From NCBI GenBank assembly GCA_948919095.1, contig CAQYCU010000025.1, positions 1 to 19,272 of the forward strand: DNA of 19,272 nt, given 5' to 3'. Source of the stretch: an uncultured Clostridia bacterium. Its GTDB lineage: Bacteria; Bacillota; Clostridia; TANB77; CAG-508. Both the position numbers and the translations under genes were made by a program. The notes below the pieces were generated by a model that worked only from the letters and a program-made list of their open reading frames with translations, was not told the DNA's origin and did no database searches. Position 1 is the first letter of the stretch. The number at the start of each line of letters is the position of its first letter. This document shows positions 9,385-16,340 of this stretch, in pieces.

Positions 9385-9391
9385 GGAGAGG
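9385..9391 (+). promoter_or_regulatory. Ribosome binding site deciding the ATG at 9401
   Basis: GGAGAGG lies 9 bases before ATG 9401. The upstream in-frame GTG at 9383 sits directly against this site and has no ribosome binding site of its own, so the shorter start is preferred. Confidence 0.7.
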
Positions 9392-9400
9392 ATTGGTATT

Positions 9401-9841
9401 ATGAATAATAATGATTTTAATGATATGTTAAAAAAAGCTCAGGAGATGATTAATAATAATCAAGTTCCTGATGAGATTAAGGATTTGGCTTCTAAGTTTA
9501 AGTCTGGGGGGTCTAATAATGCTGGTCCTATTGGAAATAATTCTGTTTCTAGTAAAACTGAAACTTCTGTGACTTCTGGTACAATTTGTGAGTCTTCTAA
9601 TGATGATAAGCAGTCTAATTCTAGTGACTCTGGCTTTGATTTTTCAAGTATTGATATCGGGACTTTAATTAAGGTTCAGGGTATGCTTTCTAAACTTAAT
9701 TCTGCTAGTGATGATGATATGACTAAACTTCTTTTTGCGCTAAAACCTTATTTGCGTAATGAGAAGAAGGAAAAGGTTGATGAATATATTAAGCTTGTTA
9801 GAATGGGTAAAATGACTGAGCTTTTTGATTTACTTAAATAG
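9401..9841 (+). CDS. Conserved-type hypothetical small soluble protein, first of a two-gene unit
   Basis: 146 aa, ATG at 9401, TAG at 9839-9841. I do not recognise a named family. The N-terminus (1-35) is predicted helical and charged (NDFNDMLKKAQEMI, then VPDEIKDLASKFK). A Ser/Asn/Gly-rich, probably disordered linker runs about 36-78, and a helical C-terminal domain runs about 80-146 (IGTLIKVQGMLSKL, then LLFALKPYLRNEKKEKVDEY and LVRMGKMTELFDLLK). There is no signal peptide or membrane helix. The C-terminal part looks like a small conserved Clostridia domain, from memory only. It is transcribed away from the surface operon and followed after 21 bases by a tiny membrane-like gene, so the two products may work together. 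Confidence 0.8.
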   Translation: MNNNDFNDMLKKAQEMINNNQVPDEIKDLASKFKSGGSNNAGPIGNNSVSSKTETSVTSGTICESSNDDKQSNSSDSGFDFSSIDIGTLIKVQGMLSKLNSASDDDMTKLLFALKPYLRNEKKEKVDEYIKLVRMGKMTELFDLLK

Positions 9842-9849
9842 TCTTTAAA

Positions 9850-9855
9850 GAGGTG
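9850..9855 (+). promoter_or_regulatory. Ribosome binding site deciding a TTG start
   Basis: GAGGTG, within AAAGAGGTGAT, lies 7 bases before TTG 9863. The GTG at 9859 meets a TAG after six codons and the frame of the TTG is closed upstream by TGA at 9854-9856, so TTG 9863 is the best start. Confidence 0.6.
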
Positions 9856-9862
9856 ATTGTGT

Positions 9863-10036
9863 TTGAATTTATTTTCTAGTTTGTTTCCATTTGATGAAAA
9901 TGGGTCTATTAATATTTTAGGTTATTCTTTTTATATGGATGATTTGCTTATTATTGCAATTCTTTTCTTCTTGTATATGGAAAGGATAGATGATAAATTT
10001 TTATACATTGTTCTTATATTATTGTTGATAAATTAA
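9863..10036 (+). CDS. Small acidic-hydrophobic protein (57 aa), function unknown
   Basis: 57 aa with a TTG start and TAA at 10034-10036. The product begins MNLFSSLFPFDENG and continues with YMDDLLIIAILFFLYMER and DDKFLYIVLILLLIN. Two hydrophobic stretches (about 28-39 and 46-57) are separated by ERIDDK, each preceded by a DD pair. This suggests a small membrane-associated hairpin or a self-assembling peptide. Very short DD-LL-rich proteins of this kind are, from memory, common in Clostridia, but I cannot name the family. It lies 21 bases after the 146-aa gene and ends right at an intrinsic terminator, so the two form a complete transcription unit. The good ribosome binding site and the codon structure argue against a chance frame. 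Confidence 0.65.
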   Translation: MNLFSSLFPFDENGSINILGYSFYMDDLLIIAILFFLYMERIDDKFLYIVLILLLIN

Positions 10037-10057
10037 AAAATCCCTTATGGGATTTTT
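10036..10057. terminator. Bidirectional intrinsic terminator between convergent units
   Basis: AAAAATCCC, loop TTAT, GGGATTTTT forms a hairpin with a T-run on either strand. It ends the small-gene pair on the plus strand and, immediately after the minC stop at 10060, the mre operon on the minus strand. Confidence 0.8.
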
Positions 10058-10059
10058 AT

Positions 10060-10560
10060 TTATTCTAGTTCTATTTTTCCTTCTTCATTTACATATGCGT
10101 ATGTATAAGTGTAGTCCATTTCTTCTTTGTTCATTTCTCTTATCTTTGATGCTATTCTAAGTTGGTTTGAGTTTATTGTTTGTGCTGCTATTATAGCTTG
10201 TTCGTTTCCTCTTGCTCCTGCATGGGCCATTCCTCTAAGAGTTCCTAATACTATTATATTTTCTTCTGCTATTACTTCTGCTCCATCATTTACATTTCCT
10301 ATTATTACTATACTTCCTGCAAATTCTATCTTTTGTCCTGAACGTAAAGATGTTCTATAAAATTTTGTTTCTGAACTTGATATTTCTTTTCTAAATGTCT
10401 TTTTTATTTCTGATAGGCCTAATGTTTTTTCTTTGTTTTGTTCTTCTTTTGGATTTGATTTTTCAGTTGTTTTTTCTTTTTCTATTATTTCTGTTTTTTC
10501 GTTTATCTCTAGTTGCCCTTCCATTTTTGCTTCTTGGTTTATTTGTATTTGTCCATCCAT
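10060..10560 (-). CDS. minC: MinC C-terminal-domain protein lacking the usual N-terminal domain
   Basis: 166 aa, shorter than typical MinC (about 210-230 aa). Residues about 65-140 match the MinC C-terminal beta-helical domain: RSGQ (73-76), the conserved MinD-contact turn, then GSIVIIGNVNDGAEVIAEEN, IVLGTLRGMAHAGARGNE and AQTINSNQLRIA. In the family this domain dimerises and binds MinD on the membrane or in copolymers. The first 60 residues are a Lys/Glu-rich linker starting with two similar units (MDGQIQIN, MEGQLEIN), not the about 100-residue MinC_N domain that inhibits FtsZ. ATG 10558-10560 follows an AAAGGAAA ribosome site, 41 bases after mrdA. It is the last gene of the mre operon; minD and minE, usual partners in this position, are absent and a terminator follows. 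A septum-placement role is inferred and may be altered. Confidence 0.8.
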   Translation of the reverse strand: MDGQIQINQEAKMEGQLEINEKTEIIEKEKTTEKSNPKEEQNKEKTLGLSEIKKTFRKEISSSETKFYRTSLRSGQKIEFAGSIVIIGNVNDGAEVIAEENIIVLGTLRGMAHAGARGNEQAIIAAQTINSNQLRIASKIREMNKEEMDYTYTYAYVNEEGKIELE

Positions 10561-10601
10561 GTTTATTTTTTCCTTTCTAGCTTTGCTTTGTAGGTAGTTT
10601 A

Positions 10602-12701
10602 TTAATATGCTGTTATGCCTTCTGATAGTGCTGTCATGTCTTCTGTTATTGATGATGAGTTCATTCCTAAATATTGTGCAAATATTTCTCTTGCTGTTGG
10701 TGCTGAGTATGTTCCATGTTGTCCATCTTTTATATATACTGCTACTGCTATTTCTGGATCTTCAAATGGTGCAAATCCAACAAACCATGCATTTGCATTT
10801 CCTCCGCCTGTTGATGCTGAGCCTGTTTTTCCTCCTACCGTTATGTTAAAGTCTCTAAAGTATGAATGTGCTGTTCCTGCTCCATCTGTTGTAACTCCTT
10901 TCATCCCTTCTCTAACTGCTAATAGATTTTGCTCACTTATTTGTAAATCTTCTCCACTATTTCCTGATACTCCTAGTTTTTCATTTACATAGCTTTCTAT
11001 TTCGTTTCTTGATACTTCTGTTCCATCTGAGTTTTTTATTGTTTTTATTATTGAGATTTCTATATTTTTTCCGCCATTTGCTATCATTGCTGTGTATTTT
11101 GCCATTTGAAGAGGTGTGAAGTCGTGTGTTAGTTGTCCTATAGCACTTTGTATTGTTTTTCCTTCTGTCCATTCTCCTTGAGTTTCTGGTGATGCTAGAT
11201 TTCCTGCTATTTCGTCTGGTAGTTCTATTCCTGTTTTTTGTCCTAGTCCAAAGGCTTTTGCTACTCTTGTTAGTTCATTTATTCCTGTAAGTCTTCCTGT
11301 TTCATAGAAGAAGTAGTTACATGAACGTTCTACTGCTTGTGTTACATTTAACCAGCCATGCCCTCTTGTGTTCCAACAATATGGCTGATAGTCTTTAAAG
11401 AATGTATATCTTCCTACATCATTTATTTTTGTTTTTAGATTTATGGCATTGCTTTCTAGTCCTGCTATTGCTGTTACCATTTTGTAGGTTGACCCTGGTG
11501 CTGATTTGTCTCCTATTGCTTTGTTTACTAATGGGTGTCTTGTGTCTGATAGGTAATTGTTCCAGTTTTCTGTACTTATTCCGTCTATAAATAGTGTTGG
11601 ATTATAGTTTGGGTAACTTGCCATTGCAAGTACTTCGCCTGTTTTTATATTTACTACTACTGCTGAACCTTGGTTGGCTGTTGTTGCTCCTGTTAACCCG
11701 TTCCTACTGTTTTGCATGTCTTCTATATTTTTTGCTAATGCTTCTTCTGTTTTTCTTTGCAAATCTGCATCTATTGTTAATACAACGTCTGCGCCTGCTT
11801 CTGCTTCTTTTGATATATATTCGTCTGTTACTATTCCTTCTACTGACATGTCTATTTGCTTTATTCCATCTTTTCCTTTTAGGTATTTTTCAAATACTTT
11901 TTCTATTCCTGTTCTTCCTATTACGTCGTTTTGGTCATATTCTGGATTTTTGCTTAAGTCGTCTTGTGTTACTGGTCCTATATATCCTAGTATGTGTGAT
12001 GCTACTTCTCCATATGGGTATGCTACTGTTGGTTCGCTGTATGTGTCAATTCCAGGAAATGATGAGCTCATTTCATTTATTTTTGCAAAGCTTGCGTTGC
12101 TTATGTTAGTTGCTAGTTTTAGTGGCTTTGTGTTTGAATATCCATTTTCTTCTAGGGCATATCTAAGTGTTATTATTTTTCTTGCTTCGTCTATTGTTTT
12201 TTCATCATCTATATTGTATTTTTTCTTATAGTGATTAAAACATTGTTCTTCATTATAAGTGCTGTCTATCTTGTGGTTTGTTTTCCATTTTTCAAAGTCT
12301 GTATTTTCTTTTATTTGAAATGGGTCTATTTTTATTGGAAATGTGTCAATGTATTTATCTTGATTTTCTTCTAGTGTTTTTGCGAATAGTAATAAGGTGT
12401 TATTTAGTGTGTCTGTGTCAATCTTTGTTTTATGAATTTCTACATTGTATATTATTCTTGTGGATACAAGTTTGTTTCCACTTGCATCTAGCAAATTTCC
12501 TCTTGCTGCTTTTAATACTGTCTCTCTGGTAAGTCTTGTGTTTGATTGTTCTCTATATTCTTGTCCTTTTACTATTTGTAATTCGAATAGACGTAATAGT
12601 AGTATTATTCCTACTATGTATACTATTGCTATTACTATATTATATCTTATTTTTGTTTCTTTTTTGGGCGTTTTTTGCTTTTTGAATTTTGGGCGTTTCA
12701 T
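10602..12701 (-). CDS. mrdA: Penicillin-binding protein 2, elongasome transpeptidase
   Basis: 699 aa, ATG 12699-12701 with AAGGAG at 12707-12712. It is a class B PBP that cross-links peptidoglycan during cell elongation, anchored in the membrane with its catalytic domain outside. A basic cytoplasmic tail (1-19) and one membrane helix (about 20-42) are followed by the dimerisation/pedestal domain (RGNLLDASG at 67-75, IGRTGIEKVFE at 261-271) and the transpeptidase domain (about 340-680). All three active-site motifs are intact: STYK 404-407 (nucleophile Ser404), SCN 460-462 and KTG 625-627. Position right after mreBCD identifies it as the Rod-complex partner rather than a division or sporulation PBP. 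The gene starts 13 bases after mreD. Confidence 0.93.
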   Translation of the reverse strand: MKRPKFKKQKTPKKETKIRYNIVIAIVYIVGIILLLRLFELQIVKGQEYREQSNTRLTRETVLKAARGNLLDASGNKLVSTRIIYNVEIHKTKIDTDTLNNTLLLFAKTLEENQDKYIDTFPIKIDPFQIKENTDFEKWKTNHKIDSTYNEEQCFNHYKKKYNIDDEKTIDEARKIITLRYALEENGYSNTKPLKLATNISNASFAKINEMSSSFPGIDTYSEPTVAYPYGEVASHILGYIGPVTQDDLSKNPEYDQNDVIGRTGIEKVFEKYLKGKDGIKQIDMSVEGIVTDEYISKEAEAGADVVLTIDADLQRKTEEALAKNIEDMQNSRNGLTGATTANQGSAVVVNIKTGEVLAMASYPNYNPTLFIDGISTENWNNYLSDTRHPLVNKAIGDKSAPGSTYKMVTAIAGLESNAINLKTKINDVGRYTFFKDYQPYCWNTRGHGWLNVTQAVERSCNYFFYETGRLTGINELTRVAKAFGLGQKTGIELPDEIAGNLASPETQGEWTEGKTIQSAIGQLTHDFTPLQMAKYTAMIANGGKNIEISIIKTIKNSDGTEVSRNEIESYVNEKLGVSGNSGEDLQISEQNLLAVREGMKGVTTDGAGTAHSYFRDFNITVGGKTGSASTGGGNANAWFVGFAPFEDPEIAVAVYIKDGQHGTYSAPTAREIFAQYLGMNSSSITEDMTALSEGITAY

Positions 12702-12714
12702 TCAATCTCCTTAT

Positions 12715-13248
12715 TTAAAAATATCCTGTTAAGTATTTTCTTCCTTTAAATATGTCTTCTAGATAATAGCCTACTTTTTCAATTATTGGATAAAATATAA
12801 TTACTAGAAATATATTATATATTGTTTCTATTCCTAGTATTAATAATGTGTTTGGTATATCCGCTTCTATTTGAAATACTGCCATATTTATCATATACAT
12901 TACTAGTTCATAGAATATTGTTGAGCCTATTGTCATTAATATTATCATTATTCTGTTGTTTTTTGAGAAGTTCTTGTCAAAGTATTCTCCCATTAGACTT
13001 ACAATTGCTAGTATTATCCCAGATATACCTATTGTTTTTCCTACTAGTATGTCTAGGATTATTCCCATTATCATGCTAAGTACTACTCCTAGCTTTTTTC
13101 CTAGGAATAGGCCCATAAATAGTGCAAATACTATGAATAGGTTTGGCATTATTCCTGATATATTAAACCATGTAAATATGTTTATTTGTAAAAAGTATAT
13201 TATTATAAATATTAGTATGAGTACTAGGGCTGCTTTTACTTTTTTCAT
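12715..13248 (-). CDS. mreD: Rod shape-determining membrane protein MreD
   Basis: 177 aa from ATG 13246-13248. An in-frame GTG three codons upstream (13257) overlaps the GAGGTG ribosome site and cannot be the start. The protein is almost wholly hydrophobic with about five to six membrane helices and short basic loops (GKK, KNNR, KGRK). The NLFIVFALFMGLFLGKK and GIILDILVGKTIG segments are typical of MreD. MreD links MreC and the Rod enzymes in the membrane. The assignment rests on size, topology and its position between mreC (6-14 bases away) and mrdA. Confidence 0.9.
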   Translation of the reverse strand: MKKVKAALVLILIFIIIYFLQINIFTWFNISGIMPNLFIVFALFMGLFLGKKLGVVLSMIMGIILDILVGKTIGISGIILAIVSLMGEYFDKNFSKNNRIMIILMTIGSTIFYELVMYMINMAVFQIEADIPNTLLILGIETIYNIFLVIIFYPIIEKVGYYLEDIFKGRKYLTGYF

Positions 13249-13254
13249 AGTATT

Positions 13255-13260
13255 CACCTC
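13255..13260 (-). promoter_or_regulatory. Ribosome binding site deciding the mreD start
   Basis: GAGGTG on the minus strand is 6 bases from ATG 13248 and contains the alternative GTG codon within itself, which favours the ATG. Confidence 0.7.
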
Positions 13261-13262
13261 TT

Positions 13263-14084
13263 TTATTCTTGGTTTCCAGCTATTACTAACACTGTTGATA
13301 GTTTGTTAAAGTTTGTAGCTGCGTCTATATATGAGTATCTGTCCATTTCGTTTTTTGTGTTTATTACTTCTTTTATTGTTCCTATTAATATTCCTTTTGG
13401 GTATATGCCTCCAAGTCCTGATGTAACAACTGTGTCTCCTGGCATTAGTGTTGATTCTGCTGGTATGCTTGTTGCTTTTACTTGTTTGTTATTTCCTTGT
13501 ATTCCTTTTATTAGTATGCTTTGATTTGATGTTGATATTCCAGAACTTACATTGCTTGCTGTATCAAGAATAGTTTGTACTTTTGCCGTGCTTTGCGTTA
13601 CTGATATTATGTGTCCTACTAATCCTGATTCTGATATTACTGGCATATTTATTTTTATGCCATCTTTTTCTCCTACATTTATTACTATTACTTTTTCATA
13701 ATTACTATATGATTTTTCTATTAGATATGCTGGTATTGTGTTATAATTTCCATATTTGTTTTTTAGATTTAGATATTCTTTTAAAGTATTGTTTTCTGAT
13801 TTTAATATTTCTAATTCTCTTTCTTCTTGTTTTAGTTTTGTGTTTTCTTCTCTAAGTTTTTGATTTTCTTCTTTTAATTTTTCTATATCGCTTATTTCTT
13901 GTTCATTCCCTGTTATTTTGTTTTTTATAAATACAAATGCATTTTGTGCTGGCATAAATATTTTTGTTACTCCATTTTTCATTATGTCCATTCGTTCTGT
14001 GCCTATATTTGATAGTATAATAATTATTATTAATACTATTATCGTTATGGTTATTCCTATCGTCCCTGTTTTACCATTTTTCAT
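13263..14084 (-). CDS. mreC: Rod shape-determining protein MreC
   Basis: 273 aa, ATG 14082-14084 with GAGAGGAA upstream. Residues about 8-26 form the single N-terminal membrane helix. Residues about 62-106 are a coiled coil (IEKLKEENQKLREENTKLK), the dimerisation helix. Residues about 110-270 are the two beta-barrel domains outside the membrane, with GEKDGIKINMPVISESGLVG (138-157) and LMPGDTVVTSGLGGIYPKGI (213-232), both family hallmarks. MreC bridges cytoplasmic MreB/MreD and PBP2 and activates PBP2. It lies 23 bases after mreB. No unusual features were seen. Confidence 0.93.
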   Translation of the reverse strand: MKNGKTGTIGITITIIVLIIIIILSNIGTERMDIMKNGVTKIFMPAQNAFVFIKNKITGNEQEISDIEKLKEENQKLREENTKLKQEERELEILKSENNTLKEYLNLKNKYGNYNTIPAYLIEKSYSNYEKVIVINVGEKDGIKINMPVISESGLVGHIISVTQSTAKVQTILDTASNVSSGISTSNQSILIKGIQGNNKQVKATSIPAESTLMPGDTVVTSGLGGIYPKGILIGTIKEVINTKNEMDRYSYIDAATNFNKLSTVLVIAGNQE

Positions 14085-14107
14085 AGATTAGATTCCTCTC
14101 ATCTGTT

Positions 14108-15139
14108 TTATTTTGTTGTTTTTCTTGATTCTATTACTCTATTATATTTTTCAGTGTTTTCTAGGATTCTTCCTGTTCCTACTGCTACACAGTTAAGTGG
14201 TGCATCTGCTATATAGGTTTGTATTCCTACTTTTTGTGCTATTAAATTGTCTAGGCTTTTTATCTGTGCTCCTCCACCTGCTAAATATATTCCGTTTTCC
14301 ATTATGTCTGATACTAATTCTGGTTCTGTTTTTGCTAGTGTATTTGTAATTGCTTCTATTATATCTCCTACTGGCTTTTGCATTGCCTTTTCTATTTGTT
14401 TGGAAGTTATCTTTGCATTTTTAGGTAACCCTGTTTCAATATCTCTTCCTCTTACTTCTCTAGTTATATCTGTTACTGGTTTTTCTGCACTTCCTAATTC
14501 TATTTTTAGTTTTTCTGCTGTAGTTTGTCCTATTGCTATCTTTTCATATTTTTTTAAGTATCTTATTATACTATCATCTATTGCGTTTCCTGCTGTTTTT
14601 ATGGAAGTACTTGTTACTATTCCTCCTAGTGATATTACTGCTACTTCTGTTGTTCCGCCTCCTATGTCAACTATCATGTTACCTTTTGGCTCGGCTACAT
14701 TTATTCCTGCGCCAATTGCTGATGCCATTGGTTCATCTACTAGGTATACTTCTTTTGCTCCACATTGAAAGACTGCTTCTATTACTGCTTTTTCTTCTAC
14801 TTCTGTTATACATGTTGGTACTCCTATTATTGCTTTTGGTTTTCCCACATTGTATTTTCTTAGTACTTTTTTTATCATGTTTTTTAACATTAGACTTGTC
14901 GCTGTTAGGTCTGCTATTGCTCCATCTTGCATTGGTCTTAGTGCTTTTATTTTTTCTGGTGTGCGCCCTAGCATTTCTTTTGCCTCATAACCTGTTGCCA
15001 CTATTTCAGATGTTACACAGTCTATTGCTACTACTGAAGGTTCAGTTAATACTATTCCTTTTCCTTTTAGTGTTATTAAAATATTGGCTGTTCCTAAATC
15101 TACTCCAATATCTTTTGTGCTAAAGTTTAGTATTCTCAT
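14108..15139 (-). CDS. mreB: Actin-like rod shape protein MreB
   Basis: 343 aa, normal MreB length, ATG 15137-15139 after AGGAAG. It is an actin-fold ATPase that forms membrane-bound filaments directing the elongation machinery. The nucleotide-binding motifs are intact: phosphate-1 DLGTAN (14-19), VDEP with the catalytic-type Glu136, phosphate-2 DIGGGTT (158-164) and the adenosine motif LAGGGAQI (286-293). LRPMQDGAIADL (67-78) is also characteristic. It sits 42 bases downstream of radC and directly upstream of mreC, the standard order. An Mbl paralogue is possible in principle, but the mreCD context favours MreB. Confidence 0.95.
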   Translation of the reverse strand: MRILNFSTKDIGVDLGTANILITLKGKGIVLTEPSVVAIDCVTSEIVATGYEAKEMLGRTPEKIKALRPMQDGAIADLTATSLMLKNMIKKVLRKYNVGKPKAIIGVPTCITEVEEKAVIEAVFQCGAKEVYLVDEPMASAIGAGINVAEPKGNMIVDIGGGTTEVAVISLGGIVTSTSIKTAGNAIDDSIIRYLKKYEKIAIGQTTAEKLKIELGSAEKPVTDITREVRGRDIETGLPKNAKITSKQIEKAMQKPVGDIIEAITNTLAKTEPELVSDIMENGIYLAGGGAQIKSLDNLIAQKVGIQTYIADAPLNCVAVGTGRILENTEKYNRVIESRKTTK

Positions 15140-15181
15140 ATTATCTTCCTTATTTTTATTTAGGTTTTGTATGTAATGTTT

Positions 15182-15880
15182 TTAGGATTTCCTATAACCT
15201 TTTGTGCTTATTTTTTGTAATATACTTACATAGTTATTATTTCCAATTATTAGATGGTCTAAAAGTGTTATTCCTAATATTTTGCTTGCTTCTGATATTT
15301 TTTTTGTGAATTCTATATCTGCATTGCTTGGCTCTGGATTTCCACTTGGATGGTTATGTGCTATTATTATATTGGGCTCTTGCAGTTTTACTGCTTCTGT
15401 TAGTATGTCTTTTATCGAGGTGTTTACTTGTGTTGATTGTCCTTTTGCTATGTTTACTTCTTTTATTGTTTCTAGTTTCGTGTTTAGTATTATTACTTTT
15501 AAAATCTCCTGTTTTTGGTATCTCATTTCTTTTATTAGTTTTTCTGCTATGTCTGCTGGTTTTTTTACTTGTTTTTTTGTTTTTGTGCTTGATTGTTCTA
15601 TCCTTTTTGTTAATTCACATACTGCTTTTATTTGTATTGCCTTTATTTCCCCTACACCCTTTATACTTATTAAGTCTTTTATTGATAAGTCCATTATGTC
15701 TTTTAGTGTGTCTGTTAATAATAATATTCTGTTTGCAATTTGTAAAGAGTTTTCATTCTTAGTTCCTGTTTTTATTATTATTGCTAATAGTTCTGCATTT
15801 GTAAGTGCTTCTTCTCCATGCATTTTTAATTTTTCGTATGGTCGTTCTGCTTCGGGTAGTTCTTTTATTTTTAGTGGCAT
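15182..15880 (-). CDS. radC: RadC family JAB-domain protein
   Basis: 232 aa, ATG 15878-15880 after AAAGGAAA. Residues about 1-100 are the N-terminal UPF0758 region with EALTNAELLAIIIKTGT (24-40) and a helix-hairpin-helix segment (ISIKGVGEIKAIQIKA, 71-86). Residues about 105-232 are the JAB/MPN metalloprotease-like domain. The zinc-binding signature HNHPSG (175-180) and Asp188 are both present, spaced as in JAMM proteins. Despite the name, a DNA-repair role for the family is not established. Clostridia and Bacilli often carry it just upstream of mreB, as here; co-transcription with DUF4321 (26 bases upstream) is likely. Confidence 0.93.
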   Translation of the reverse strand: MPLKIKELPEAERPYEKLKMHGEEALTNAELLAIIIKTGTKNENSLQIANRILLLTDTLKDIMDLSIKDLISIKGVGEIKAIQIKAVCELTKRIEQSSTKTKKQVKKPADIAEKLIKEMRYQKQEILKVIILNTKLETIKEVNIAKGQSTQVNTSIKDILTEAVKLQEPNIIIAHNHPSGNPEPSNADIEFTKKISEASKILGITLLDHLIIGNNNYVSILQKISTKGYRKS

Positions 15881-15906
15881 TGAGTTTCCTTTCTGCCCCT
15901 GATTTA

Positions 15907-16167
15907 CTAAAATTTTCTATATAGGAAAATTCCTACTATTAGTCCTAATATTGATGATATGTTTATTTTAAACATTATTCCAAATGTTAATTGTAATATG
16001 CCTATGTCAAGTGTTACTGGGTTCGTTAGTCCAAATGATTGCCCATATGATAACCAGCTTAATCCTGTATTTTTTGTTAGTTCTCCTATTAATCCTCCAA
16101 CTACTATCCCACATAGTACGAATAATAGCAATACTATTATATTTTTTTCTCCAGTTCCTCTTGCCAT
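15907..16167 (-). CDS. DUF4321 small membrane protein
   Basis: 86 aa, ATG 16165-16167, with GAGAGGAG about 10 bases upstream, TAG stop. One membrane helix at about 9-30 (IIVLLLFVLCGIVVGGLIGE) and a C-terminal hydrophobic hairpin at about 52-84 (TLDIGILQLTFGIMFKINI, then LGLIVGIFLYRKF). This pattern and the position before radC-mreB match the DUF4321 family of Clostridia, whose function is unknown. It is the first gene of the operon, about 65 bases after the predicted transcript start, so it is tied by transcription to the cell-elongation genes. Confidence 0.85.
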   Translation of the reverse strand: MARGTGEKNIIVLLLFVLCGIVVGGLIGELTKNTGLSWLSYGQSFGLTNPVTLDIGILQLTFGIMFKINISSILGLIVGIFLYRKF

Positions 16168-16240
16168 TTCTCTTGTTCTCCTCTCTTTGCTTTAAAGCTT
16201 TTTATTTTTCTACGGTTTTAAGTTATTTCAGTTCTAGTGT

Positions 16241-16269
16241 ATTATATATTGATTTCCATTTTTTTTCAA
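16241..16269 (-). promoter_or_regulatory. SigA-type promoter of the DUF4321-radC-mreBCD-mrdA-minC operon
   Basis: On the minus strand, TTGAAA (16264-16269), exactly 17 bases, then TATAAT (16241-16246). It lies about 75 bases upstream of the DUF4321 start codon. Gaps between all seven genes are 5-42 bases with no clear terminator, so this promoter could serve the whole operon; internal promoters were not seen but cannot be excluded. Confidence 0.75.
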
Positions 16270-16306
16270 GTTATTTTTATAAAAACTGTTTCTTTTTTTA
16301 TGGTTC

Positions 16307-16340
16307 TATGATATTATATTATAGAAAGGAAATACTTTTT
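16307..16340 (+). promoter_or_regulatory. Possible -10 region and ribosome site of the mecA-like gene
   Basis: TATGAT (16307-16312) or TATTAT (16312-16317) could be the -10 box; no convincing -35 was found at 16-18 bases. GAAAGGA (16324-16330) is a ribosome site 10 bases before ATG 16341. If TATGAT is used, the leader is only about 20 bases long. Confidence 0.35.

Larger units (their letters stand above)
9057..9400. other. Divergent intergenic region between the surface operon and the small-gene pair
   Basis: No gene was found here. It is extremely AT-rich, with T-runs between 9121 and 9260 on the plus strand. It holds the minus-strand promoter of the surface operon, a perfect 8-base inverted repeat at 9176-9197, a weak plus-strand promoter with TATAAT at 9329-9334, and a short TTACA/TGTAA inverted repeat at 9296-9309. 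A small GC-richer island (acggatgcgggtttgctg) sits near 9258-9275, with no recognised role. Confidence 0.7.

Noticed and set aside
9383..9400. GTG start six codons upstream of the 146-aa gene
   Set aside because: It abuts the GGAGAGG ribosome site that serves ATG 9401 and has none of its own.
15984..16340. A long upstream extension of the mecA-like frame
   Set aside because: It runs antisense through DUF4321 and its promoter, and is hydrophobic low-complexity sequence; ATG 16341 has a proper ribosome site and the MecA N-terminus.
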